Below, piece by piece: positions 12,465 to 23,026 of a stretch of 64,000 nt of DNA (position 1 is its first letter; the number at the start of each line of letters is the position of its first letter). Where the stretch lies: the NCBI GenBank assembly GCA_027924645.1, contig BSBN01000494.1, positions 1,684,001 through 1,748,000 of the forward strand, written 5' to 3'. The position numbers and the translations under genes were made by a program. The notes under the pieces are model-generated. The model was not told where the DNA came from and made no database searches. It was given only the letters and a program-made list of their open reading frames with translations. This DNA is from Cunninghamia lanceolata (lineage: Eukaryota; Streptophyta; Pinopsida; Cupressales; Cupressaceae).

Positions 12465-13020
12465 AAACTATACCTTAAACCCTAATCCCTCAACCCTAAA
12501 CTTTCAACCCTAAACCCTATCCCTAATCCCTCTACCCTCAACAGTCTACCTTAACTCTAATCCCTCGGCCCTTAACCCTAAATGTTATCCCTAAAGCCTC
12601 AACCCTAAACCCTAATCCCTCAAGGTCCTAAACTCTAATCCCTTATCCCTAAGCTCTAAATCCTATCCCTAAATGCTCAACCCTTAACCTTAAACCTTAA
12701 TCACTCAATCCTTATCCACCCCTCTCCTCCCCTATCTGGCTCACTCCCATCTCTACCCTCCTCTACCGTCAACACTATACATACATACATATAGGCATAC
12801 ATAGATACATACATACATATAGGCATACCTACATACATGATTAATAGCCTTAAATATAAAAAAATTTAAGTTTAACATAACGCGCTCGCGTTATTTAAAA
12901 CATGAAAAATAGCACAAACTTTTGTGGAAAAGGAAAAATGCAAAGAAAAGAATAACGCGAGCGCGTTATAATGAGAGCGCGTTATAATGCGCTCACGTTA
13001 TAACGCGCTCGCGTTATGTC
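12465..13020. repeat. Right arm of foldback element: telomere-like block, microsatellite and palindrome cluster
   Basis: The stretch is the inverted counterpart of 8630-9240. It holds CCCTAA-type phrases to about 12730, CATA repeats at 12773-12836, and GC-rich palindromes ATAACGCGCTCGCGTTAT at 12877-12894 and a tandem set at 12952-13018. By eye the match to the left arm is close to perfect over 12840-12960. Confidence 0.85.
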
Positions 13021-13850
13021 TTGCTTTGGGAATCCCAAGCCTTGGGCTTGGGATTTGCTTTGGATTTTCAACCCAAAGGCTTGGAGTGCCTTATGAATAG
13101 TAACAGACGTGTTTTTCCATATTCTTCAAGATTTTAGATAATTTTGTTCGTGCTAACCCTCAGATTTGCACGTGTTTCAAGGTCAAACAAATCAAACACC
13201 TGGGTAATGTTAGGCTTTCTCTTAGCTATCTGACGATGTAATTTTTTTCACATTTTAACAATGTTAAGCCTTTCATCTTTAATTTTTTTGTTTGTGTGTC
13301 TGTTTTTGGACAAAAACCACTGTTTGGTCTTTTTTTCATTGTAAATTAACTATTCATTGAAATTTCAAAAAAATTACATATTTAGAAACTAGACTCCATT
13401 CTACAAATATTAAAAAAAGAAAAAAATGATTTCGATTAGTTTTCAAAATTTATAGGGGTAGCACAGCCAAAATTCTATTTTTTAGGATGTGTCCACTTTG
13501 AAAATTGGTAAAAAATCAAATATTCATCAAATAATTATCAGAAAAATCGGGCATAAACTACATGCTATTAGCTAATTTCTCACTGAAGCAATTTTTAAAA
13601 TACCAAAAAAAAGTTGACCTTTTGAGGGAGCCACAAAACGTGCTATGTTATGTTTTTTTTGACAGAAACAACACCAATTTCTGTGGCTCCCTCTTTTGAA
13701 CCCCTTAATCTATGCCATTTTCAAAAAATAATAGTAGTTTAGAAATTTGACTCGGAGCACTACGAACATTGTTTTGGTTGCATCTCCAAATTTTGAGTGT
13801 AACTATGCTCAATTTCTCATCCAAGGCCAGTATTTCCTGATTTCAAAAAA
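13021..13850. other. Right-arm-specific segment of foldback element
   Basis: About 0.8 kb lies between the palindrome cluster and the right terminal repeat, with no counterpart in the left arm. I see no ORF of note and no known motif apart from a small hairpin at about 13030-13055 (CCCAAGCC-TTGG-GCTTGGG). Confidence 0.5.
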
Positions 13851-14342
13851 AAAGTGGCCACTTAAGACCCCTTTTTGGCCCCCCATCTTCCTGCACTTAC
13901 CCATTAAATAATTCTAAAATATTTAATTAAGTCAAGTCTATTCCTCCAAATTTAAATAAATCATTTAAATTTATTTAAATCATCTCACTCTCCAAAAATA
14001 AAATATAATTAAATATTTTATTTATTCTTCCAAATCATGTGCAAGTAATTAAATAAATTTATTTATTTAATTCACTTTCTTATCTTCCAAATCTTCTAAA
14101 AATAAATTCTTCTTGTCATGCAAAAGCAAAAGCTGAGTTAAAGCAACTTTATTTTTAAATTAGAAAAATATATTCTAATTTAAAAAATAAAAACTTATCC
14201 TCATCAAGAAAGTAGTTAACTCAACAAAGCATCTTTTTGAATGACACATGTCCTTTTTCTATTTGCACACATTCTCTCAAACATTCTCCTCTGTTGATCT
14301 TATTATTTCTTCTCAACCATTGATCTTCTCTCACACAAACTC

Positions 14343-14350
14343 TATAAATA
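14343..14350 (+). promoter_or_regulatory. TATA box in Tat-A 3' LTR
   Basis: TATAAATA lies in a CT-rich context about 370 bp before the LTR end, the expected place for the element promoter. The cap site is not determined. Confidence 0.6.
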
Positions 14351-14723
14351 CAACCCTCTTCTTCCATTTTATATATCCAACTTTCGAGTAAACTTATGCT
14401 ACAAAATCTATAGCATGCCATTGGAACCCACTTTCACATCACTTCATCTATCATCCATTCTATATTGTGTTGAAGCTCGCCTTCAACACAACAAGTATCA
14501 CAGTTGTTTCTCCTTGTCATCTTGAAGAATCGAAGCGAGGAAGTAAGCTTCCTGAGGGCCATCTTCATCACCGAAAGATCAAGAAAGAATAGGTGAACAA
14601 TGGAAGTCGCAAGGTAAAAGGTTGTGAGTATCTCTCTTCTTTATTTTACATCCTTTTTACCTTCATATTTCATTGATGTTTTGGGTTTTATTATTCATTG
14701 AATTATCCCACTTTTACCCATCA

Positions 14724-15669
14724 TAGATTATAATAATATAATAAATATATTATAAATATAAATATTGATAAAGATATTAATATTAATATTAATATAATAT
14801 AAACCCCATAAGACAAAAAGAAAATCTTTTTTGAGAAAAGCAATCAATACAAAAAGAAAGCGTATGATTCAAGGAAAGTAAATAAAAGAAATCTATTAAT
14901 AGCTTACAATTCTATTAAGAGAAGCCATGAATTAGGATAAAGGGATACTAGTTTAAAAGACTTGACAGAACTTATTAGTATGAATAACTATTAAAAAGGA
15001 GGACAACGAATGAGGGAAAACAACGATTCACTTATGATGTTTTCATAAAGTCACACCCATTCCTAGTAGTATTATGGTATTAAAGAGAGATATGAGGTAG
15101 AGAAATGAGAAGGGAAGCAAAATACAATTTGAATACCATTCAGCAATTTTGATTTAAACAAAAGGCCTACAACAATAAGAGGAATGAATACATAGGAATA
15201 AGGACAGAAAAACATAAACATCATAGAATCATTAAAAAGGTCTAAAGCAATTTTGAACAACAATCAAGATTATTGTTTTCATCAGAATCATTCAGTCAAG
15301 GGAAATAATTTAGCAGACAACAATACACAAGTCTAAGTTAAAATAACAACAATCAGTATTGAAGCATCATTCAGTGGTAAATATAGACTAAAAGGAAAAA
15401 GGGACTGCTACAACAGAGGTAAGATTTAGCAAACTCTATACCAGGTATGTTTAGGGAATAAGTTATTTGAATTCTTTAATGTAGCATGTTAAAATATTCT
15501 AATTTATATTACATTAGGAATGTCTTAATTAGCAAATCAATCAAAATGGATGAATGTTAATAAATGAATAACTCAGATTTCTCTTATTAAATGCATAAGA
15601 AAATAGCATAGAATAATTACAAGGCTATGAATAAGAACTATAATACTAGAACAATCTAATTAGGGTAAG
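14724..15669 (+). repeat. G3 5' LTR, first fragment in window
   Basis: This segment aligns with 56004-57010 of the 3' LTR, from GATTATAATAATATAATAAA to GGTAAG. The 3' LTR has small extra segments, for example about 30 bp near 56540. The segment contains no gene. It ends with GTAAG, the target of Tat-B. Confidence 0.85.
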
Positions 15670-17621
15670 TGTTGATGTGTAAAATTGTGCAAGTTCGAAC
15701 ACCAACATGGGAAGTTTCAGGAATGTGGGACTTTGCTACCTGAAACAACCTATAGATTTTAAAGAAGCTGGCTCTTCTCTATCTTGTATGGGTTTTGGGA
15801 AAAGGGTAGGAATTAACAGAATTAAAGATAAGATGAAAGAAAATCTATCTATGGTGATGCGCCTAAATAATAAGTATCTCTCCAACTAAACACAGTGAAA
15901 CTATCCTCAAGATTCAGTCACATTAAAGAGAAGATACTGCATGATTTATATAAACAAATATAATAAATAGAATCAAAGGTCCACAATCAGACAATTTGCA
16001 ATGACACAGAAAATATCAACCAAGGCACAGAACTCCATAGTTCACATTAATTTTCAGCAACATAAGAGGCACAGATACATGCATAGTTACATTAACCCTC
16101 TAAATTAAGAATAACAAAATAAAGGCAAATGATATTCACTGGACACAGCAAAAGTCTCGAACTTCTCTCTTGAAACTCTGACAGAAAAACTATCTTTGAA
16201 TGAATCCTTCCACCTCTTTTTTTTGATCTATGAATTGTTACATGTTTATAGCATAGGAGCAACTCTAGATTATCTGCACAATCGAATCCCAATGCCCAAA
16301 TTGAACTAGAGCTAACTGGAAGTCTCTGACATTTAAGATCTTTCAGATCTACAAACAGTTACAATAACTGCAAGTCCATTGGCTATGGAAAAATGTGTGG
16401 TGCATCCCCTTCTATAAGGCACAGACACTTGGCAGCTTCTGCACTCTTTAAACAATGAACCCTGAGACACATGGCAGCGTCCGCGTCAAAGTTTGAAACT
16501 CCTTCGTTCCTCATAAATAAAAAGGAAACTGACACATGGCGGCTTCCGCAGAACTTAAAATTATATATGTGGCTTTGTCTGCTACTTTGTTACTTTATTG
16601 TGTCTTTGCATTCGGGAGGGCTTTGCCTGTGACATCTATGGCAATCCGTAGCAACTAGAACCTTAAGACACATAAGAAATGGGACCCATGACCCTCCATT
16701 TAGTAGCTTTTAAAAGAAAGAAATAGGGACAGGTGGCACCTTCCACAGCATCAACTATCTAGTACGTGGCAACTTCCGCAGCCTTCTTAAAACATTAGAA
16801 ACCCATTTGGGACTCACGCGAAGATTGACACATGGTGGGCTCCACATCATTTGAGAAACATTTATTGCATCAGAGAAAAAGGGGCAACAGCTTTTACTTG
16901 GGCGCCGCATCCACCACATGGCATTCTCCGTAACACTGAACCTTTACACTAGGACTCACCTCCATTTATTACTTTACGTTGAAGGATACAGAAATAACTA
17001 CGCGGAAGCTGACACTTGGCAAACTCCGCAGCTGTCATAAAATACACATGGCTCCCTCTGTAGGCACTATGAAACTTATAATTGTGTCTCCACAGGTGAC
17101 ATGTGGGGTCTTCCGTAGGGTCTCAACTTAGAATATATTAGAGACATTTACTCGATATGGCATGATCCACTTTACTCTGAGACTCTATACTGGGGCCCAC
17201 CCTTATCCTTCTCTTATCATTAAAACATATAAGAACCAACCTACGGAAGCTGACACTTGGCAAGCTCTGAAGCTATTACAAAAGACATGTGGCCTGATCC
17301 GCGTTCATGCTGAAACATTTAGGGAGTGCCTCCACTGATGACACGTGGCATCGTTTGCAGCTAGTAACTTAAAACAAAAAGGAACATCTTTTGCTATATG
17401 GCACACTCTGCGTTAAAATTATAACTTAGACACAAAAGCGGCTTGAAAATGGGACTCGACACTTGGCGAACTCCACGGCACTGGAAAAAAGAAACCCACA
17501 GCAACAGTAAAATGAAACCTTGGTAAAACCCTCGCGGCCATTCTTAGACACATTCTCAGACACAAAATTGAAACTCGTGGGAGCGCTACTGAAAACAAAA
17601 TGTAGAGTTTTATACTCTACA
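15670..17621 (-). repeat. Tat-B 3' LTR (left copy)
   Basis: This 1,952-bp copy reads TGTAGAG at its minus-strand start (17621) and ends CACATCAACA at 15670. It is a direct repeat of 51432-53370 with many point differences and small indels. The small open frame at 15707-15889 also exists in the other LTR but shows no coding features and is not called. Confidence 0.9.
16420..17480. repeat. Dispersed ACACRTGGC…CCGCAG module array in Tat-B LTR
   Basis: About 17-19 irregularly spaced copies of GACACRTGGC-N5-7-TCCGCAG occur on the plus strand. Examples are at about 16425, 16465, 16531, 16728, 16772, 16828, 17011, 17096, 17251, 17284, 17340 and 17459. Several contain ACGTGGC or CACGTGG, the G-box/ABRE-type core bound by plant bZIP factors. 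The array is also present in the other LTR (about 52185-53235). A regulatory function is inferred, not shown. Confidence 0.75.
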
Positions 17622-17689
17622 GTTATTGGCGACCAGAAGGGATTTTGAGCCTGCTCAAAAAGAACCCAAAACTTGGCAAAATATGTATG

Positions 17690-20600
17690 CAAAATAAAAG
17701 GCAGGGTCATAAATTCTGTAAAGCTGTCAGACAGACCATTCTAAATCAGAAAGTCCCTGCTTGCTCTGTAAATCTTGAAAAGCAAAATCAAGATTTATTA
17801 TGTCTTTATGGGAGAAACTCTGCAAAATCTAAACCGCGATCTTCAATTGAAACTCTAATTGGGCCATTGGGATTAAAATAGCTTCTACCTCCTGTACTGA
17901 TGAGGAATCACTTAAACCTTGAAAAATAGATTGATCATTTTTCTTTGTCAAAAGCAGGGTCTTGATATCATCTATCAACAGAATAGTGCTATCATCTAGA
18001 AAAGGTGAGGGAAGACCCAGCTGCACCAAGCCTTCAATGTGTCTCTTCATGTCCTTTACTCCTTTGACAATATCCAGGAGCTCCTGGCAATTTGTAGTAG
18101 CTAAATTACAACTGAAAATTTTATTTACCCTTTTTGCAGCTACCATCCTATCACTGATCCCTGCTGCTGAGAATATTTCATCTGTTGTGTCATATAGTTT
18201 CTTTAGCAACAGTTGAGAGTCAAAAACTCTCAGAGAAACAGTAGAAAGAGTGGCCTAAACTGAAGTTTCCACCTTCTCACATAACAGCTGTGCATTTAAC
18301 AGGAAGGTTAAGGAGGGCTTTAGTTGAACAATCTCATCAGAGATCCTGTTCCACACTAAAATATATAGCTCCTTGACAAGATTCAGAACTCCAGCATTCT
18401 GTGGTCTGTTAGCTAACTCAAGTGTTAGTTTTTTTGTCGTTTGTTTCTCAGCTAGGAGTTGTTCCTGTATTACTGCAGTAGCATTTTGTTCACTCAGCAG
18501 CTTCTGCTGAAACTGTGTGGCTTGTTGCATCTTTTCTTGATACCTCTTTCCTAAGGTGGCTTTTTCTTGCCTCAAACCATTTACTACAACTTTTTCTTGA
18601 GCAAGCTCTACCTTTAGAGAAGCATTTTGTGCCACTGTCACTTGATGAATTTGACAGGAAATAGTATTTTACAACTATTTGTTTAGATCCTCTATTTCAT
18701 CTTTCTTTGACTTCAACTCTGTAGCAAGGTTGCTACTATTTGTCTTCTCTTGGGCTAAGTTAGTTTCAATTTTTTGCAACTTCCTAGATATTTTCAAGTA
18801 GTCAGTTGCAATAGCAGAAGTGGTTTCATTCAGTAGCTCAACCCTATCTCGTGGTCTGAAAAGTGACATATCCATGGCTACTGCATGCATGGCAAAATCC
18901 TAATGCTGCATCTACTCATTTGGCTTTATCACATTTAGGGACAAATGTGTGACAGTCAGCTGTTGTTGTATAGGGTCAAAGAGAGACCTCATATGTGGAA
19001 CTGCTAGGCTCTTATTTTCTTTCTTTCTTTTCTTGTCTAGCTTGGCTTCTCTAGCCTTCTTTGTAGTGTCTGGTTGAGCTTGAAAAGTGGGGGGACAAGC
19101 AATATACCCTCCAGCAAATGGGTGACCCTGAGGTAAACCATAAGGAATTGCCAAATGTTGGCTAGGGGAGATTTGGGGAGGTGCTTTTCTTGGAACAGAG
19201 GGGGAAAAGAAAGGCAATGAGGTGGCTTGTGAAGACATGGCCTGAGGATTAACAATTGGGGCAAGTGTAGATATAGGCACAGCAGAGGTGGTAGGTGATA
19301 CTAATGTGTGGCCAGTTGGGATTGCCACTCCTATGGTAGAAGAAAAAGACTGAGAGGAAAAAGGAGAAGAAACACTTACCTGGGGAGCAATAGATGTAAC
19401 TAGTATTTGCTGTCATGGTGGCTCTGTTTCTTCATCTGACTCTAGCTGCAAGTTTAGCTTTCTATGCTTCCTTGGCCTTTCTTCTTCTTACTCCTCTGAT
19501 TCCTTCTCTGCAACCTTTACCACTACTGAAGGTGGTAATGATACAAAACTAGAATCCCCAGTGGCTGAAACTGATGGAGTACCTTTAGGTGGTGATGATA
19601 CCACACCCTTTTGTTTCTCTAGAGTATTGAGAGATTGGGGCCAAAAGATACAGGGGCAGTTGATGAGGCTTGTCCTGTTGCTTGCACTGTATGAGTTGAC
19701 TCAGCCTCCTCTTCAGACTCCTCATCCTTCTTGTGGATTCTACTTCTATCAGGGCTAGAAATTGGAGAGGGATGCCACTCATCCCTAATAGACTCTCATC
19801 TTTCATCTGTGTCAACCTTGCCAAAAGAGTGAGTCAACTCAAAAATTTCCTGCTTGTATTTCCAATAGGCCTCTATTTTCTCTGGTTTCCATTCCTTGCC
19901 TTTCAACAAAGCTTTCTTCAATCTAGTGCCCATTCTAATCTTAGTGTCATAGGCCCTTTGTTTAACATAAAAGGTCTCCCATGGCCTGGGACCCTCATAA
20001 GGAAAATCTACCAGTTCCACATACAAATCAGGGGTATCTTCTTTAGGGTTTCTTCTATCCTCCCAAAAAGGACGACCCTTATGCACTATTTTGGCTCCAA
20101 CTTTGTTGGTTTTAACCTAGGAGGCTATAAAATTTTTTGGGTTGTACTTCCATTTGTCTTCAATAATGAGGAATCCTAAGACAACTAACTTTTGTAGCAA
20201 TAGGTGTTTAGCATCCCTGACTTCTAGGGCCATATTCTTTCTGACCCAGGGAATATCATACATTTTATTCTTCTTCCTCTTGGTGCCATACTCATTATCG
20301 ACCATAGACACCTGCCGGGTGACCTCTAGAAATGCTAACCTAGGAGTCAAAACTTTAGGCAGTAGCATGTGTTCATCATTGAAGCCATGGACCCTAATGA
20401 TGGTATTTCGTGCCCCAAAGTAGTAGTCACATGAGATTGGGCAATTGGTCATGAAACCCTTAATGCTCGGTGTCAACCTATTTTCTACAGGCTCAAGACT
20501 CAAATGGAAAAAAGTAAGGGCAACAAAGAGTTCCCATAACTCATAAGGATCTGACGCCTCAGATAGCACGTGTCCATGCAGACACAGGAATTGTTCTATT

Positions 20601-21510
20601 TTGCCCAAAATTTGGGTCATACATGCTTAGTTGCATATTTGGTGCAAATATATTGTGGTTCTGGTATAACATCAAATGAAAAAGATAAGCAGAATACCTA
20701 AATACACTGGTGGCTTTGAAATTGATGAGTTGATCAACCATGGAATAAGCAATTTGTTCTAAAAAATCTAGCTGGTATTCCTGTGACTTATCCACAGTCT
20801 TCAACTTGAAAATGACTGCAATTTGCCAATCATAGACGGTAATATCTTCCTTCATCCCAAAAATAAAAGCCATCATTAACAACGCCTCTTGACTGGCTTG
20901 GTTGAATTGCACCCTTCTTGTTGGTAGCGTGGGCATCTATGTGTTCTCCTCTTCTAACTACAATTCTGAGTTAAGGAACCTAAGCTGGTTGTTGACATTT
21001 GACCACGTCTTTTGCATTTTAGCAATAGTGGGGAATGTGGCCATTTTATCATGGTACAGGGCCAGCATGTCTCTTATAGCTTTGGGTGTAATCTACACCA
21101 TAAAGGGTCCCTATTGAATGGTGCTTGATGGTGCATGGAAAAGCTCTATGCACATATCAATTAGATCAGGTCAGAGGTGCACATTAGGGACCAAGAATTG
21201 TGCCAACTACGAGATCCAAATCCTCATTCCAAAGGTCTTAGACTATCCACTCTTCATTTTTTGAATGCATCTCTGGTGTGCCCCTTCGTGGAGAGCCTTG
21301 GTAGATTTTTGAAGGGCTGGGTCAAAAATACCATCTGTGAAATCTTTAACTTTCACTGAGTCGACGGAGTAACCTACTTCTGGAACTCTCGTTCTAGGGT
21401 AGGGTCTCTTAGGTTGTGCAGGAGCTGAGGCGTAAGATTTGCTTCTTAAAAGCCTGTTAGTTGATTCATATATTCTGAGTCCCTCCCAAGAGGATTGTGC
21501 TTTAGCCACG
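17690..21510 (-). pseudogene. Extra ORF downstream of Tat-B pol, unknown protein, decayed
   Basis: Minus-strand open stretches follow one another over 3.8 kb (21509-21243, 20936-20559, 20620-20117, 20086-19796, 19328-18912, 18890-18675, 18641-18255, 18209-17829), mostly separated by single stops and about two or three frameshifts. The N-terminal part looks globular (MMAFIFGMKEDITVYDWQIA, FRYSAYLFHLMLYQNHNIF). An acidic DEESEEEAE segment, a basic RPRKHRK patch, a Pro/Ser-rich stretch and a bipartite-like KKAREAKLDKKRKK follow. A heptad-rich coiled coil (18850-18400) and a helical C-terminus complete it. I recognise no domain. Tat elements are known to carry additional ORFs, so this is probably an element gene rather than a host gene. 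Its function is unknown. Confidence 0.65.
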
Positions 21511-22454
21511 TGTAAGGCCCCTCTTTGATATTATCGTTATGACAGGGTAGTTGTACATTTTGGTTTGCTTCAGACTCTCGGCATGGCGAATTATGTGGTT
21601 GGCCATCTTGGTAATTTAACTTTGACGTAGACCCATGGATGTTATATTTATATGTGTATGCACTTGGATGTTACTGTTGCAAGTATGAGGTAAACCTGTG
21701 TTTTCATTGATGTCAACATACTCATATTGCATTGACAAGATGGATTGGATGAGCAGTGTGCTGAGGATATTGAGAAAATTAGCCTCAGTCAGGAACAGTG
21801 AAGAACAGTGATGAGAAGAAGGCAAATGTACTTTATAGGATGAGAACCGGAGGATGCGGATTAAAGGGTCTGTAGATATGAGTCTTGAGATGCTTCAGTT
21901 AAGATTTCAGAGGTCCGCATGAAGATCTGAAGGAGTTGTGGCTGTCGGTGTAGAACCGGTTCCGGCAAGTGTTCAGAGGTGACAAAGGATCACAGAAAGG
22001 TCCGGTGAGGTCCGGAATTGTATTATCCTAATCTGCGGATTGGAAGGAGTGTTTGGAATGTCCTTGTGATGTGTCATCCTGATTTGTGTATGATTTGGAG
22101 GTCCGGAAGTACCTTTTGCATTATGACAGTGGCGACAGACTGTGTTCTTGAAGTTCCGGATGAGGAAGACAAGAGATTCCAGTAGGTAAAGGAAGTGCGG
22201 ATGTATCCGGTCATTCAGGCAGGCCTATGAAGGTTCTTGGATCATGTTGAGGTTATGTTGTTGGTCCGCATTAATAGTAGAGCCCGGAATTGAAGATATT
22301 CTTCCGGATGAAGTTCTTGCTCTGTTTAGCCGACCGGATGAGTTGTTCATCCTGCGAATGTTCTTGTGGTGGCCGACCGGATGTGTTATTCATCTTGCGG
22401 ATGTTCTTCTGGTTGTTTGCCGACTTAGATGTTTGTTCCTAAGTTGATGTCTTG

Positions 22455-22463
22455 TATAAATAA
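22455..22463 (+). promoter_or_regulatory. TATA box of Copia-1 5' LTR
   Basis: TATAAATAA is conserved at equivalent places in all four copia LTRs (22455, 28285, 40302 and 46084). It should mark the U3/R border region; the cap site is not determined. Confidence 0.7.
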
Positions 22464-22626
22464 CGGTTTGTGAGTTCATTTCGTGAAGAGGTGTGTGTGG
22501 ATGTGTGTGGCATAGCGAAGAGAAGTGCGAAAGGCAGAGCAGAGGTTTTTGGGCTTAATTGGAACTGATCCGGACATGGTAGAGATGTCATTCTCCAGTT
22601 CAAGACTGTGATTTTTATCACTCTGT

Positions 22627-22706
22627 AGACAGTGTGTCTCCTTGTAGGCAGTGGGCCTCTTTGTGAGCAGTGTGCTCGGGCAGTGAGCCTTAATTGGCAT
22701 GTGCCA
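22627..22706 (+). repeat. String of five short hairpins in copia LTR leader region
   Basis: Consecutive inverted repeats are AGACA-GTG-TGTCT, AGGCA-GTG-GGCCT, GAGCA-GTG-TGCTC, GGGCA-GTG-AGCCT and TGGCA-TG-TGCCA. The first four share the loop context CAGTG. The same string is in the other three copia LTRs (28457-28536, 40475-40552 and 46256-46335). It lies about 165 bp downstream of the TATA box, hence probably in the transcript leader. Confidence 0.8.
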
Positions 22707-22971
22707 TTCATTCTTCTTTATTCTTCTAACAGAGAATAATTCTTGGGTTAATCACCCCGTGGTTTTTCCCTTAACCGGGTTTTCCACGTCAAAATCTTGG
22801 TGTTCAATGTGTTGATGCTTATCTGCTCTTGTGTTTATGTATTATGCTTTCATGGATGATTAATTTATATGCTGCTAACTAACAACAAAGAATCAAGAGT
22901 TTGAAAGAACAAGAAGTTTTATACAACTGATTCACCCCCCCCTCTCAGTTGTATGCCCTAGATCCAACAAT

Positions 22972-22983
22972 TGGTATCAGAGC
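22972..22983 (+). promoter_or_regulatory. Primer binding site of Copia-1
   Basis: TGGTATCAGAGC lies two bases after the LTR. It is complementary to the 3' end of plant initiator Met tRNA, which primes minus-strand synthesis. Confidence 0.9.
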
Positions 22984-23026
22984 TAAGTTCCTTTGATAGG
23001 AGCTTAACCGCTTGAGGTGATCCAGG

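Larger units (their letters stand above)
8489..13902. mobile_element. Foldback-type element with telomere-like core (no transposase seen)
   Basis: The two ends are inverted copies beginning GGGTAAGTGCA(A/G)GAAGATGG at 8489 and, inverted, ending at 13902. They are flanked by ATTA on both sides (8485-8488 and 13903-13906), a candidate 4-bp target duplication. The inverted relationship continues inward over hundreds of bases: 8650-8940 mirrors 12765-13020, and 9235-9310 mirrors 12375-12475. The right arm carries about 0.8 kb (13020-13850) that the left lacks. Between the arms lie degenerate CCCTAAA-like repeats. I find no transposase ORF, so mobility would need a partner. The family is unknown; foldback or MULE-like classes are candidates. 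Confidence 0.75.
1..14723 (+). mobile_element. Tat-A: Tat-lineage Ty3/gypsy retrotransposon, 5' end outside window
   Basis: The sequence shows, in order, a gag domain, a Tat-type zinc knuckle, an aspartic protease, a G-patch, reverse transcriptase, RNase H, a second RNase H, integrase, a polypurine tract and a 3' LTR. The second, archaeal-type RNase H after the first is characteristic of the Tat group of plant Ty3/gypsy elements. The element enters the window already inside gag, so its 5' LTR and primer binding site lie to the left. Its right end at 14723 (…ATCA) abuts an internal part of the LTR of element G3, which places Tat-A inside that LTR. The 3' LTR is interrupted by a 5.4-kb foldback element. 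All reading frames are broken, so it is a dead copy. Confidence 0.85.
8279..14723 (+). repeat. 3' LTR of Tat-A, interrupted by the foldback element
   Basis: The LTR starts TGTATACACC after the polypurine tract. It is interrupted at 8489 by a 5,414-bp insertion and resumes at 13903. Without the insertion and one ATTA copy it would be about 1.03 kb. A TATA box lies at 14343-14350. The end is set at 14723 (CA) because from 14726 the sequence aligns with the LTR of element G3 (56006 onwards). The partner 5' LTR is outside the window, so the boundaries rest on TG/CA ends, the PPT and the junction. Confidence 0.75.
21675..22969 (+). repeat. Copia-1 5' LTR
   Basis: This 1,295-bp LTR starts TGTTGCAAG and ends GATCCAACA. 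A TATA box (TATAAATAA) is at 22455-22463 and a hairpin string at 22627-22706. Confidence 0.95.

Noticed and set aside
9001..12730. Chromosome end (true telomere)
   Set aside because: The repeats are degenerate, occur on both strands as part of an inverted structure, and are flanked on both sides by the same Tat-A LTR.
15707..15889. Small open frame present in both Tat-B LTRs (also 51469-51651)
   Set aside because: It is shared only because the LTRs are copies; no domain or coding signature is seen.
16420..17480. CRISPR-like array
   Set aside because: The repeat is degenerate and irregularly spaced, lies in a plant LTR, and is present in both LTR copies.
17625..17642. TTGGCGACC on the plus strand just after the left Tat-B LTR, resembling a PBS
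   Set aside because: All Tat-B coding sequence is on the minus strand with gag next to the right LTR, and a PBS-like site lies in the matching place at 51407-51426. The absence of a clear polypurine tract at 17622 remains unexplained.
22244..22711. Open frames in the copia LTRs (also 28074-28541)
   Set aside because: They are inside U3/R of the LTR, occur in several overlapping frames and lack homology to known element proteins.
22972..22983. tRNA-Met gene at the TGGTATCAGAGC sites
   Set aside because: Only the 12-base complement of the tRNA 3' end is present, so these are primer binding sites.
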